A stretch of DNA of 20,633 bases, from positions 1 to 20,633 of the IMG/VR virus record IMGVR_UViG_3300018080_000681. One strand, written 5' to 3'. The position numbers and the translations under genes are program-made. This stretch comes from a virus. The notes beneath the pieces were generated by a model. It did no database searches. It worked only from the letters and a program-made list of their open reading frames with translations, and was not told where the DNA came from. Position 1 is the stretch's first letter; every line of letters begins with the position of its first letter. Below, piece after piece: positions 1-6,607 of this stretch.

Positions 1-1
1 C

Positions 2-175
2 GATCATTCTAACAATTCATTTAGAGGTTGGTTGTGTGATGGTTGCAATAGAGGGATAGGCATGTTGGGGGATGATATAAAAGGAGTGAAAAAGGCTGTT
101 AAATATTTAAATCGTACAAAAAAACAAAAGAAAAGTGAAAAAAATACATTCATACAGCTTTCTTTGTTTGATTAA
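2..175 (+). CDS. Recombination endonuclease VII family protein, C-terminal fragment (cut by window edge)
   Basis: Frame 2 is open from the window edge to a TAA at 173-175 and gives 57 residues. The fragment starts DHSNNSFRGWLCDGCNRGIG and continues with MLGDD and a KKAVKYL helix. This matches the C-terminal half of the T4 gp49-type endonuclease VII / HNH fold: a D-H pair, then R-G-x-L-C-x-x-C-N, then G-x-L-x-D and a helix ending in A-x-x-Y-L. The family resolves branched DNA or acts as a free-standing homing nuclease in phages; the fragment cannot separate these roles. The upstream zinc-binding half and the start codon lie outside the window. The gene runs straight into half of a terminator hairpin that an insertion seems to have interrupted. 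The family call is firm; the exact role is inference. Confidence 0.82.
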   Translation, partial: DHSNNSFRGWLCDGCNRGIGMLGDDIKGVKKAVKYLNRTKKQKKSEKNTFIQLSLFD

Positions 176-189
176 ACCCGCCTCAATTA
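174..189. terminator. Left half of a terminator hairpin, apparently split
   Basis: The 16 bases AAACCCGCCTCAATTA overlap the stop of the endonuclease VII fragment and are identical to 2859-2874. At the second place they form the left arm and loop start of a perfect 11-bp hairpin. Here the right arm TTGAGGCGGG is missing; the sequence goes directly into the 3' end of the minus-strand nuclease gene, whose stop codon lies inside the shared segment. The likely reading is that a terminator was cut near its loop by insertion of that gene. Confidence 0.5.
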
Positions 190-1689
190 TTTATTTTTCT
201 TATATTTCAATTTATAAATTTCTGCCCTACAAGATTTGCATCGGGTAGAGTAACCATCAGATTTGGTTTTATCTGGAGAAAAGTCTTCAAATGCCTTGAT
301 GTTTTTACATTTATTGCATTGTTTTTTACCTTCAACAGCATATGGGTTTATTTTCTTTTTTCCTGGTTTCTTGCCAATTATATGTCCATTTTCTACTATA
401 CAAATAAATCTCCCATTTTTTTTAATATTTCTTTCATAAGAAATTTTAAGAATTTCATGTTCTTCATTGCAGAAATCACAAAACACAACTATTTTATCGT
501 TTTGTATTGAATTGTTATAATGTTTTTTGGCTTTAATTAAATTTCTATTTTTCCTTATTTTTTCAAAATCAACATTTGATACTTGGGATAAATATTTATC
601 TGCCCATTTAATTACAAAATATTCGCTGGAAAATCCTAATTCCTTTTCTGTCCATAATTCAAAATTCCAATTATTTCGTTTAGCATACTTTTTATTGTCT
701 TCTATTTGTTCTGCAAATTCTTTTAATCTTCTTTTAGGTTTAATTTCTGTAACAGTTGTTCCAGCTTTCCTTACAACAACAAAATCTGTAAAGCGATTTT
801 TACCATTAATAACAAAAGAAGTATGGTCAGAATATGTTATTACTTCATCGTCATTATCTAATAAAATCGCTGCCCTAAGTTCATAACTTGAAGCACAATA
901 AATAATCCCAGATTTATGAGATTCATGGTAAATTGTTCTTCTTTTGCTCAATGGGTTTTTAATAGTTAGATATTTTGTTAAATTTATTGCCCATTTTATT
1001 TTCCCCGCATCATAAACTCTTAATAGATTGTTATTCTTAGACCACTGGAATTCAGTTATTTCTTTAGGACAACCCGTTCTACTCTTTTTTTGACTTTGTT
1101 TGCTGTAGTAATTTAAATAATTATCTTCTTTTACATAAAAATAATCTGGTGGCAATTCACAGTCTTTGATAAAATTCATTTTTTCATAAACTTTTCCACT
1201 TGACCATCTTTTATCACTAAAACTTATAATTTTATCAATTCCCTTTTTTAGTGCCCATCTTTTTGCAGCATTCATTAATTTGCTTGCTCCACCAACAACT
1301 CTATAAGATGGATTGAAGCACAATCTGTCTAATAAAATACCTCCTTTCTTTCTGTGGTGTCTTCCTAAAGAAAGAACGCCCAAAAGATCATCATCTTTAA
1401 AGATTCCCCATGCTTGTAATGCTAATGTGTTGCTTCCTTGTATGTGGTAATCATCACAGAATTGTCTCATAGTATGCAAACTGATTTCTCTAATATTGCA
1501 TTTCCTAGCAAATATTTTATAAAGATTATTTGAATAAGAATTAAAATGATTTTTAATTTGCTTTTGTCTACTTGCCCATTCATGAGGGAAAATTACAAAA
1601 TTGCCTTGTTGTATGAATTTTAGTACATCATTTCTTTCAAGTAGTTTTAAATTATCACAAATGTATACATTATCAAATAAATTTCTCAT
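187..1689 (-). CDS. GNAT-like acetyltransferase / TnsA-like PD-(D/E)XK nuclease / zinc-ribbon fusion, probable homing-type nuclease
   Basis: A 500-residue protein with three visible parts. Residues about 60-200 look like a GNAT/Mom-like N-acyltransferase fold, with IQGS, GVLSLGRHHRK, DRLCFNPSYRVVGGASKLM and an SDKRWSSGKVYEKMNF end. I know this kind of domain fused to phage nucleases, where its role is unclear. Residues about 262-350 fit a TnsA-like PD-(D/E)XK nuclease: E270 (SSYELR), D302 (RFTDFVV) and E315-x-K317 (TEIKPK). The C-terminal part has C404-x2-C407, then a zinc ribbon C458-x2-C461 and C484-x2-C487 with the FxxFSPDKTKSDGYSTRCKSC pattern typical of phage HNH/GIY-YIG partners. The ATG at 1689 has an AAAAGGA 6 bases upstream. 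The gene lies opposite to its neighbours, and its 3' end overlaps half of a split terminator, suggesting insertion. Domain calls are by motif only. Confidence 0.7.
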   Translation of the reverse strand: MRNLFDNVYICDNLKLLERNDVLKFIQQGNFVIFPHEWASRQKQIKNHFNSYSNNLYKIFARKCNIREISLHTMRQFCDDYHIQGSNTLALQAWGIFKDDDLLGVLSLGRHHRKKGGILLDRLCFNPSYRVVGGASKLMNAAKRWALKKGIDKIISFSDKRWSSGKVYEKMNFIKDCELPPDYFYVKEDNYLNYYSKQSQKKSRTGCPKEITEFQWSKNNNLLRVYDAGKIKWAINLTKYLTIKNPLSKRRTIYHESHKSGIIYCASSYELRAAILLDNDDEVITYSDHTSFVINGKNRFTDFVVVRKAGTTVTEIKPKRRLKEFAEQIEDNKKYAKRNNWNFELWTEKELGFSSEYFVIKWADKYLSQVSNVDFEKIRKNRNLIKAKKHYNNSIQNDKIVVFCDFCNEEHEILKISYERNIKKNGRFICIVENGHIIGKKPGKKKINPYAVEGKKQCNKCKNIKAFEDFSPDKTKSDGYSTRCKSCRAEIYKLKYKKNK

Positions 1690-1722
1690 TTATATTCCTT
1701 TTAAATTATTATAATAATTCAT

Positions 1723-1744
1723 ATATGTCTTTGCAAGGACATAT
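1723..1744. repeat. 10-bp inverted repeat between divergent nuclease genes
   Basis: ATATGTCTTT, then GC, then AAGGACATAT. All ten positions pair, one as a T-G wobble. It lies between the start of the minus-strand fusion nuclease and the plus-strand KYGV gene. It could be an operator, a hairpin left by a mobile-element end, or a processing site; the sequence does not decide. Confidence 0.5.
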
Positions 1745-1765
1745 TCTGTCATAATCGGCGGCGTG

Positions 1766-2626
1766 ATGGGATTAAAACTAGGGAAGCCACAGGCTTGTCC
1801 CGTGGTACGTCACATAAACGGCGTCGAACATCACATGAAAAGTGATATCTCAAAAGAAAATCAAAAGAAATCAATGCGAGAAAAGTATGGAGTAGATCAC
1901 CCATACCAATCACCAGAAATAATGGCTAAAATGCGAGCTAAAAATAAAGAGAAATATGGAGTAGAAAATGTAGCCTCTCTTCCAGAAGTCCAAATTAAAA
2001 TGGCTGAAACCCGCCTCAAAAAATATGGAGTCGAACATTATAATCAACTTCCTGAAATGCGAAAATACTTAAGAGAACACTGCACAGAATGGCTTGCTGA
2101 AAGTTATAAAAATCCTTGGGCTAAAGGGATTACTCGTCCTGAAGAGTGGAATCAGAAACAGAGTATAACAGTATCAAATTTAATTGAAAAAGGAATATGG
2201 AAAGGAGGAAGTAAAACGCATCGAGGTAAATATAAGTCAAAAAAATGTATAAGAAAACAACCAATGTTTAGATCGGGTTATGAATTGCAAGTGCATTTTT
2301 ATTTAGATAAAAATGAAAACGTTGATTGTTATGATTATGAACCTTTTCAAATCCCTTATTATGATACTGAGGGCAAACTACGACATTACACGGTAGATTT
2401 TATTATAAAATTTAAATCTGGTTCTATTTTGCTTATTGAAGTTAAAAATAATTATTCTAAACCACAATTTTTAACACACCCTAAATATAAAGTTCTTGCT
2501 GAACTTTGTGAAGAGTATTTAATAGATTATGAAATATGGGCGAATGATGATATTAAATCCTTGAATCTTGATATAAAGCAATTACTTATTGATGATAGGG
2601 TAACATTATTTAATCTAACTGACTAA
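1766..2626 (+). CDS. KYGV-repeat / TnsA-like nuclease, 5'-truncated paralogue
   Basis: 286 residues from ATG 1766 (an in-frame GTG is at 1763); no clear Shine-Dalgarno sequence precedes either. The first ~18 residues come from the IS605-like junction and have no counterpart in the paralogue at 2948-4108. From 1820 on, 114 codons match the paralogue without gaps, with 7 amino-acid differences by my count: GVEHHMKS, then EKYGVDHPYQS, EKYGVENVASL and KKYGVEHYNQL repeats, then TEWLAESYKNPWAKG. After NQKQ the proteins diverge. The C-terminal half is a TnsA-like PD-(D/E)XK nuclease with YELQ, TVDFII and LIEVKN as the E, D and E-x-K positions. The N-terminal cysteine domain and one KYG repeat are lost. 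It may be translated from an internal start or be dying. It ends in its own hairpin terminator. Confidence 0.6.
   Translation: MGLKLGKPQACPVVRHINGVEHHMKSDISKENQKKSMREKYGVDHPYQSPEIMAKMRAKNKEKYGVENVASLPEVQIKMAETRLKKYGVEHYNQLPEMRKYLREHCTEWLAESYKNPWAKGITRPEEWNQKQSITVSNLIEKGIWKGGSKTHRGKYKSKKCIRKQPMFRSGYELQVHFYLDKNENVDCYDYEPFQIPYYDTEGKLRHYTVDFIIKFKSGSILLIEVKNNYSKPQFLTHPKYKVLAELCEEYLIDYEIWANDDIKSLNLDIKQLLIDDRVTLFNLTD
1781..1813 (+). mobile_element. Possible IS200/IS605 (TnpB-type) right-end remnant
   Basis: The hairpin GGGAAGCC-ACA-GGCTTGTCCC is followed by CGTGGTACGTCAC. An alternative pairing is CCAC (1787-1790) with GTGG (1802-1805). A terminal hairpin of the form GGGAAGCC...GGCTTGTCCC ending in a TCAC-type border is what I recall for right ends of many IS605/TnpB elements and the 3' end of their omega RNA. 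Just after the TCAC the sequence becomes homologous to the interior of the second KYGV nuclease gene, so 1813/1814 looks like an element border. No tnpB or tnpA remains nearby. The resemblance is from memory and needs a database comparison. Confidence 0.42.
1820..2161 (+). repeat. Copy A of a 342-bp duplicated segment (KYGV repeat domain)
   Basis: This segment aligns without gaps to 3308-3649, also 342 bases. Protein identity is 107 of 114 by my count, while many third codon positions differ (for example CCTTGGGCTAAAGGG against CCGTGGGCTAAAGGA). Similarity drops sharply at both ends: left at the IS605-like junction, right after the codons for NQKQ. It marks a duplication whose nuclease half was later replaced or diverged. 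Confidence 0.85.
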
Positions 2627-2630
2627 AAAG

Positions 2631-2660
2631 AAACCCGCTCTTTTCAGAGCGGGTTTTTAT
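2631..2660 (+). terminator. Intrinsic terminator after the truncated KYGV nuclease
   Basis: AAACCCGCTC, loop TTTTCA, GAGCGGGTTT, then a T-rich tail. The perfect 10-bp stem begins four bases after the gene's TAA. Read on the minus strand it is also followed by a T-rich run, so it may also stop the short gene arriving from the right. Confidence 0.85.
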
Positions 2661-2803
2661 TTTCTTACTATATATCTACGCTTGTGCGTATATGTAGTGT
2701 AAAAATTACAACGCCTGTCCAAGTTGTCTTTGTATAAAATGTGTTTTGGGAAGTCTGCTATTAGCTTCTCTTGTTTGCAATAAATGCAAATTTTAGTTTT
2801 CAT
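2657..2803 (-). CDS. Short zinc-knuckle protein, probable remnant of a homing-type nuclease
   Basis: 48 residues from ATG 2803. A longer version from a TTG at 2842 is possible but has no better ribosome binding site. The start MKTKICIYCKQEKLIADF is the usual opening of phage nuclease zinc ribbons (C-x2-C-x3-K-x4-F). The second cysteine pair is broken: after YKDNLDRRCN comes FYTTYTHKRRY instead of CKxC. It is very short and has no nuclease domain, so it is more likely a decayed piece than a working gene. It fills most of the 320-base gap between the two KYGV genes. Whether it is expressed cannot be judged. Confidence 0.35.
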   Translation of the reverse strand: MKTKICIYCKQEKLIADFPKHILYKDNLDRRCNFYTTYTHKRRYIVRK

Positions 2804-2860
2804 GTAAATAATATAATTAAAAATTCCCTGTTTGGCAAGCAAATGAGAGGTTAAATAAAA

Positions 2861-2888
2861 ACCCGCCTCAATTAATTTTGAGGCGGGT
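2861..2888 (-). terminator. Strong hairpin terminator, minus-strand orientation
   Basis: ACCCGCCTCAA (2861-2871) pairs perfectly over 11 bp with TTGAGGCGGGT (2878-2888), with loop TTAATT. On the minus strand the stem is followed by GTTTTTATTT, a good T run; on the plus strand the tail is weak. No minus-strand gene ends here, so it may be left over from an older arrangement, or block leftward read-through from the capsid operon. Its left part is repeated at 174-189. Confidence 0.7.
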
Positions 2889-2909
2889 AATTTCTTGCTT
2901 GCGTTACTA

Positions 2910-2917
2910 TATAAATT
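2910..2917 (+). promoter_or_regulatory. T4-late-like promoter octamer (TATAAATT)
   Basis: TATAAATT differs from the T4 late consensus TATAAATA at the last base. It lies 30 bases before the chosen ATG (2948), leaving a short leader that contains AGGAG at 2935-2939. Placement and match support late expression; it is inferred from consensus only. Confidence 0.5.
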
Positions 2918-2947
2918 ATGGTAAGATACACAAAAGGAGACAATTAT

Positions 2948-4108
2948 ATGTATCTACAAGAACTAAATGGCATTTTACCTGCTCAAAAAATTAAAATCAA
3001 GTATGATTGTGATGGAGGATTTGAGAGGTGTGGCAAAGAATGGGAACTTAAACTTAAAGATGCTCAAAAGAACTTTGGAAAGAACAATGGAAAACACATG
3101 TGCAGAAAATGCACGCTACGTCATAAAAACCCCATGTATGATAAGAAAAATGTAGAAAAAGTTAAAAAAACTAATTTAGAAAAATATGGAATAGAATTGC
3201 CACTTAATTCAAAAAAGCACATTGAAGCACGAAAAGAACAATTTAAAGACCCTGAATTTAAAGAAAAATGGCTAGAAAAACATCGCCAAACCTCCCTGGA
3301 GAAATATGGTGTTGAACACCACATGAAAAGTGATGTCTCAAAGAAAAATCAAAAGAAATCAATGCGGGAAAAGTACGGAGTAGATCATCCATACCAGTCG
3401 ACGGAAATCATGGCTAAAATGCGAGCTAAAAATAAAGAAAAATATGGAGTAGAAAATGTAGCTTCTCTTCCTGAAGTTCAAATAAAAATGGCACAAACTA
3501 GATTAGAAAAATATGGCGTTGAACACTATAACCAATTGCCAGAAATGCGGGAGTATTTAAGAGAAAATTGCACGGAATGGCTAGCAGAAAGCTATAAAAA
3601 TCCGTGGGCTAAAGGAATTACACGCCCGGAAGAGTGGAATCAAAAACAAAGGGAGACAGTTGCGAAACGCATTGTTGAAGGTAAGTGGCCTGGTGGTTTT
3701 ATATCTAATTGTCGTGGACGCTATAAAGCAATAAAATGTAGGAAAAAAAATCCTCGGTTTTTATCTAGTTTAGAATTGCAAATGCATTTCTTTTTGGATA
3801 ATCATCCTGATGTAATTTGGTATGACTACGAATGTCTTGTTATCCCTTATTTAGACAAAGAAGGCAAAAAGCATTTATATTTCCCAGATTTTGTAGTTAA
3901 ATATAAAAAAGATCCTATAGAACATATTATTGAAACAAAAACATGGAAAGATAAAGATTCTATTACTGTTCAATTAAAACACGACGCAGCTATCGATTAC
4001 GCCACTGAACGCAATATGACATACACTATTTTATTTGATGAAGATATACAAGAATTGGGATTAAATTTAGAAGTCATAAAACAATTGGCCGTAGTTGAGT
4101 TATATTAA
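2948..4108 (+). CDS. KYGV-repeat / TnsA-like nuclease, full-length copy
   Basis: 386 residues. The ATG at 2948 is preferred over one at 2918 because AGGAG lies 8 bases upstream and a late-promoter-like octamer lies just before the longer start. The N-terminus has C21, C28, C52 and C55, a probable zinc-ribbon. Then come five repeats with the core EKYG(I/V)(E/D): LEKYGIELPLNS, LEKYGVEHHMKS, REKYGVDHPYQS, KEKYGVENVASL and LEKYGVEHYNQL. Such repeats occur in phage free-standing nucleases and probably recognise DNA. After WAKGITRPEEWNQKQ comes a TnsA-like PD-(D/E)XK nuclease: SLELQMHF (E), FPDFVV (D) and IIETKTW (E-x-K). A bidirectional terminator follows the stop. It sits beside the capsid operon, a common site for homing nucleases. 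The target is unknown; a defence or recombination role is the alternative. Confidence 0.72.
   Translation: MYLQELNGILPAQKIKIKYDCDGGFERCGKEWELKLKDAQKNFGKNNGKHMCRKCTLRHKNPMYDKKNVEKVKKTNLEKYGIELPLNSKKHIEARKEQFKDPEFKEKWLEKHRQTSLEKYGVEHHMKSDVSKKNQKKSMREKYGVDHPYQSTEIMAKMRAKNKEKYGVENVASLPEVQIKMAQTRLEKYGVEHYNQLPEMREYLRENCTEWLAESYKNPWAKGITRPEEWNQKQRETVAKRIVEGKWPGGFISNCRGRYKAIKCRKKNPRFLSSLELQMHFFLDNHPDVIWYDYECLVIPYLDKEGKKHLYFPDFVVKYKKDPIEHIIETKTWKDKDSITVQLKHDAAIDYATERNMTYTILFDEDIQELGLNLEVIKQLAVVELY
3308..3649 (+). repeat. Copy B of the 342-bp duplicated segment (KYGV repeat domain)
   Basis: Partner of 1820-2161: the same length, no gaps, 107 of 114 residues identical by my count, with many synonymous base changes. 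The copy lies within the intact nuclease gene, which continues on both sides. Confidence 0.85.
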
Positions 4109-4142
4109 AAAAGAGCCCCAGTAAAACCGGGACTCTTTTTTT
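4107..4142. terminator. Bidirectional terminator between KYGV nuclease and capsid operon
   Basis: AAAAAAGAGCCCC, loop, then CCGGGACTCTTTTTT: a G-C stem flanked by A and T runs, so each strand ends with six or more T. It overlaps the stop codon of the plus-strand nuclease and lies 37 bases beyond the stop of the capsid gene, closing both convergent units. Confidence 0.85.
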
Positions 4143-4178
4143 ATTTTGTCGTAAGTCCTTGCTACACAAGGCTTTCCG

Positions 4179-5654
4179 TCATATCACAAAATTGGCTATC
4201 GAGAGGCGTGCGTAAAATTTACTTCCCTCACGTAATAGCTTTTTACCATAGCGTGTTAATATGCCTTTTCTCGGACAAAAACTTTCAGGGTCTAACACAA
4301 CCGGAGTTTGTGTCAGGGGCACGTATGGAAGGTAGAAATAACCAGCATCCATATAGCTGTCACCCTTGTAACCCATAAGGACTTGACCTTGTGGGAACAG
4401 AGGATCTTTATACAGACGCCAACGGCTATTTACCGTACCAACGTACTGGATACCAAGAGAACTTGTGAAAGTCTCAGAAGGTGCAGGAGCGAAGCCGGCA
4501 GTAGCTGTTTCAAAGATAGAAGCAACTTCGGGAGAAGTAACAAGCCAGTTACAACCACCACGAAGAGTCTTTCTATGAACAACGTTGCTGACTTCTACTA
4601 TCTTCACGTAGAGGCTTTCATAACGCTCTTTGATTGTGTCACCCAAAGCAGTGTTGAAGTCCCAAGAAGCCACAGTACCGGCATTGTTACGCAGATCTGT
4701 TAGCACTTCTCGGTCAATTTCCAAGTTAATTTCCTGAGCCAAAACGGCTGTCAATTCAGCTTCGGCGTCAAGGTTGTGCTGGCTACGAAGGTCTTGTTGA
4801 GCTTCATAGGACCAAACAGCCTTAAGCTTTCTTGTCTTGGCAGCGACTTCTTCGCTTTCCACAACCAAGTTAATTTCGGGCAGATCAGGGTTACATTCCA
4901 TGTTGTACTCATAGTTGGCTACAACAGAGTTTGAACCAGGACCAGCTCCCCCGCCACCAGTGTCAGACCAAGCAATTACTAGCTCACCTGTGGTGAGATC
5001 TAGAGAACTACCTGCTGCTAGTGGAGTGTAATCAGGAGCACCAATTGCATTAACGGTGAAAGTACCACTCTCATCGATGGCATACGTAGCAACGGCTGTT
5101 GCACCATCATAGATCGTACCAGTCATCGTACCTGCCAAAATTGGTGTGTGTTCAAGCGGAGCGAAAACACTTGTCATATCTAAACCATCATCAGTAGAAC
5201 TCGTTTCATTCTGAACGAACTGGTGAGAGTAGTAGATATCAAGGTTTGCATCACCACTTGCCAACTGTTGAAGCGAATTAGCATCATCAGTTGGATAGCC
5301 ACCATTATTGTCAGCACCACGGGTTGAACCCTTGTTGCTGGAATAACGGAAGCGAAGATAATAGACTAAACCAGTTGGACCGAGTAATGGTTGTACGGAT
5401 ACAATCTTGTTAGCGATCAACTGGGGATAAATACGACGTACAAGCGGAATAGAAATACGCTTGAATTGGGCGATATCGCCTGTATCGGTTGAAGTTTCAT
5501 TGAAAAGCAACTGGTTTTCAAGCATAACGGCAGTGTTTTTACGAACAAATTCATCGTCCAAATCACCATTTACACTGTCAAGAAGACCAGTCTTATTCCA
5601 CTTGGCTTCACAAATTTTGCTTTCATTCAAAAGTCTTGAATTGCCACTAAACAT
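4179..5654 (-). CDS. Major capsid protein, T4 gp23 type
   Basis: 491 residues; forms the hexamers of the head shell. The family signature is at residues 61-100: IAQFKRISIPLVRRIYPQLI followed by VQPLLGPTGLVYYLR, close to the gp23 R-x-x-P-Q-L-I-A-N and GPTGL motifs. VWSYEAQQDLRSQHNLDAEA with EINLEIDREVL later, and FCPRKGILTRYGKKLL near the end, also fit HK97-fold gp23 proteins. Residues about 167-251 look like an inserted beta-rich domain (TMTGTIYDG..., LDLTTGELVIAWSD, a GGGGAGPG linker, VVANYEYNME). T4 gp23 loses an N-terminal segment to the prohead protease; here L-x-E sites at LLNE (8-11) and LLFNE (49-53) are candidates. A GAGGT element precedes ATG 5654. It is last in the head operon, before the terminator. 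Confidence 0.93.
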   Translation of the reverse strand: MFSGNSRLLNESKICEAKWNKTGLLDSVNGDLDDEFVRKNTAVMLENQLLFNETSTDTGDIAQFKRISIPLVRRIYPQLIANKIVSVQPLLGPTGLVYYLRFRYSSNKGSTRGADNNGGYPTDDANSLQQLASGDANLDIYYSHQFVQNETSSTDDGLDMTSVFAPLEHTPILAGTMTGTIYDGATAVATYAIDESGTFTVNAIGAPDYTPLAAGSSLDLTTGELVIAWSDTGGGGAGPGSNSVVANYEYNMECNPDLPEINLVVESEEVAAKTRKLKAVWSYEAQQDLRSQHNLDAEAELTAVLAQEINLEIDREVLTDLRNNAGTVASWDFNTALGDTIKERYESLYVKIVEVSNVVHRKTLRGGCNWLVTSPEVASIFETATAGFAPAPSETFTSSLGIQYVGTVNSRWRLYKDPLFPQGQVLMGYKGDSYMDAGYFYLPYVPLTQTPVVLDPESFCPRKGILTRYGKKLLREGSKFYARLSIANFVI

Positions 5655-5674
5655 AAGTTTAACCTCGTTTTATA

Positions 5675-6607
5675 TTATTTAATGCCTGCGAGTTTTTTGA
5701 TTTCTGCAAGATTACCAAAACCCTCACTCAGCGTAGTTTCTTCTTGGTTGTCTTCTTTGACTACTTCCGGTTCATCAAATTCAGCAATCAATTTTTCGTC
5801 AGTTACGACTTGTCCTCTCCCCGTTGCGTTCGCTGCTTTTCCAACTCTTTCTTTCTGTTCTGAGATAACCTTTTTACCCTTATCAGATTCTTGGGTTTCT
5901 CTATATTCTCTCAAGACCTGTGCGGCCTCGTTTAATTGTTCTTGCATTTTTGTATTATCAGTAGAGATACGAATATTACGTCCCTCCATGATTTTCACTT
6001 GCGCCTTCATCTTCTCAAGCTCTTGTCGAGCTTCTTCTAGTTTAGAACTAGTAGCAAGTTGTGCTTCTTCTTCAGAGAGATAGTCAGAAGTGAGTTCAAC
6101 AATTTTATCAAGGACAACTTTGTGTTCAGCCATACGCGGATCATTAATAATATCACGCTTAGCTTGTTCATAAATTTCTTTACCCTTGTGTTGTAGAAAT
6201 GCATCAACCTTATCAACGATATATTCTTTCATATCATTGAGTTTGGAATCATATTCTTCCAACATTGTTGTCTCAATATCAGTATTTTTGCCTTTTTCAG
6301 ATTCAATCATCTTATAAGCTTCTTCATACTGTTCTTCGAGCATCTTTTCGAACTCTTCTTTAAGAGTTTCTTTTCTCATCTCTTGGTCCTTAATAATGGC
6401 AACGGCCTGTTGATAACCTTCGTAAGCAACTCGTTCCGCTTCCTCAAGCTCGGAAGAGAGATTTTTGTAGGCTTCTTCAAGATTTGCCTCATACTCGCTT
6501 TCGAGTTCCTTTTTAGCCTCTTCTACCATTTCTTGGACAACAGAAGCTACTTCGTTAGTTTGTTCTTCTGGTAATAACTGTTTTAGTGCTTCTAATAGCT
6601 TATCCAT
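5675..6607 (-). CDS. Prohead core scaffolding protein, T4 gp22-like
   Basis: 310 residues, very rich in Glu, Lys and Gln with long heptad-like stretches (residues about 20-120 and 175-235), so mostly coiled coil. The gene lies between the prohead protease and the capsid gene, exactly where T4 gene 22 lies, and this position plus composition makes the call; sequence similarity to gp22 is not obvious by eye. Candidate protease sites of the L-x-E type occur at both ends (QLLPEE at the N-terminus, GNLAEIKK near the C-terminus), which suits a core protein degraded during maturation. ATG 6607 overlaps the protease gene by 8 bases and is preceded by GAGGT, so translation is probably coupled. Confidence 0.82.
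   Translation of the reverse strand: MDKLLEALKQLLPEEQTNEVASVVQEMVEEAKKELESEYEANLEEAYKNLSSELEEAERVAYEGYQQAVAIIKDQEMRKETLKEEFEKMLEEQYEEAYKMIESEKGKNTDIETTMLEEYDSKLNDMKEYIVDKVDAFLQHKGKEIYEQAKRDIINDPRMAEHKVVLDKIVELTSDYLSEEEAQLATSSKLEEARQELEKMKAQVKIMEGRNIRISTDNTKMQEQLNEAAQVLREYRETQESDKGKKVISEQKERVGKAANATGRGQVVTDEKLIAEFDEPEVVKEDNQEETTLSEGFGNLAEIKKLAGIK

Noticed and set aside
1690-1813. Group I intron or IStron in the gap before the truncated nuclease
   Set aside because: No conserved P, Q, R and S core elements can be seen in the short gap, and the downstream gene has lost its 5' exon, so splicing would restore nothing.
2012-2022. Third copy of CCCGCCTCAA, as in the terminator arms
   Set aside because: It is within codons of the KYGV nuclease and has no pairing arm nearby, so it is coincidental.
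4308-6574. Several plus-strand frames of 60-135 codons opposite the capsid, scaffold and protease genes
   Set aside because: All lie antisense to well-supported genes, lack ribosome binding sites and show no recognisable motifs.
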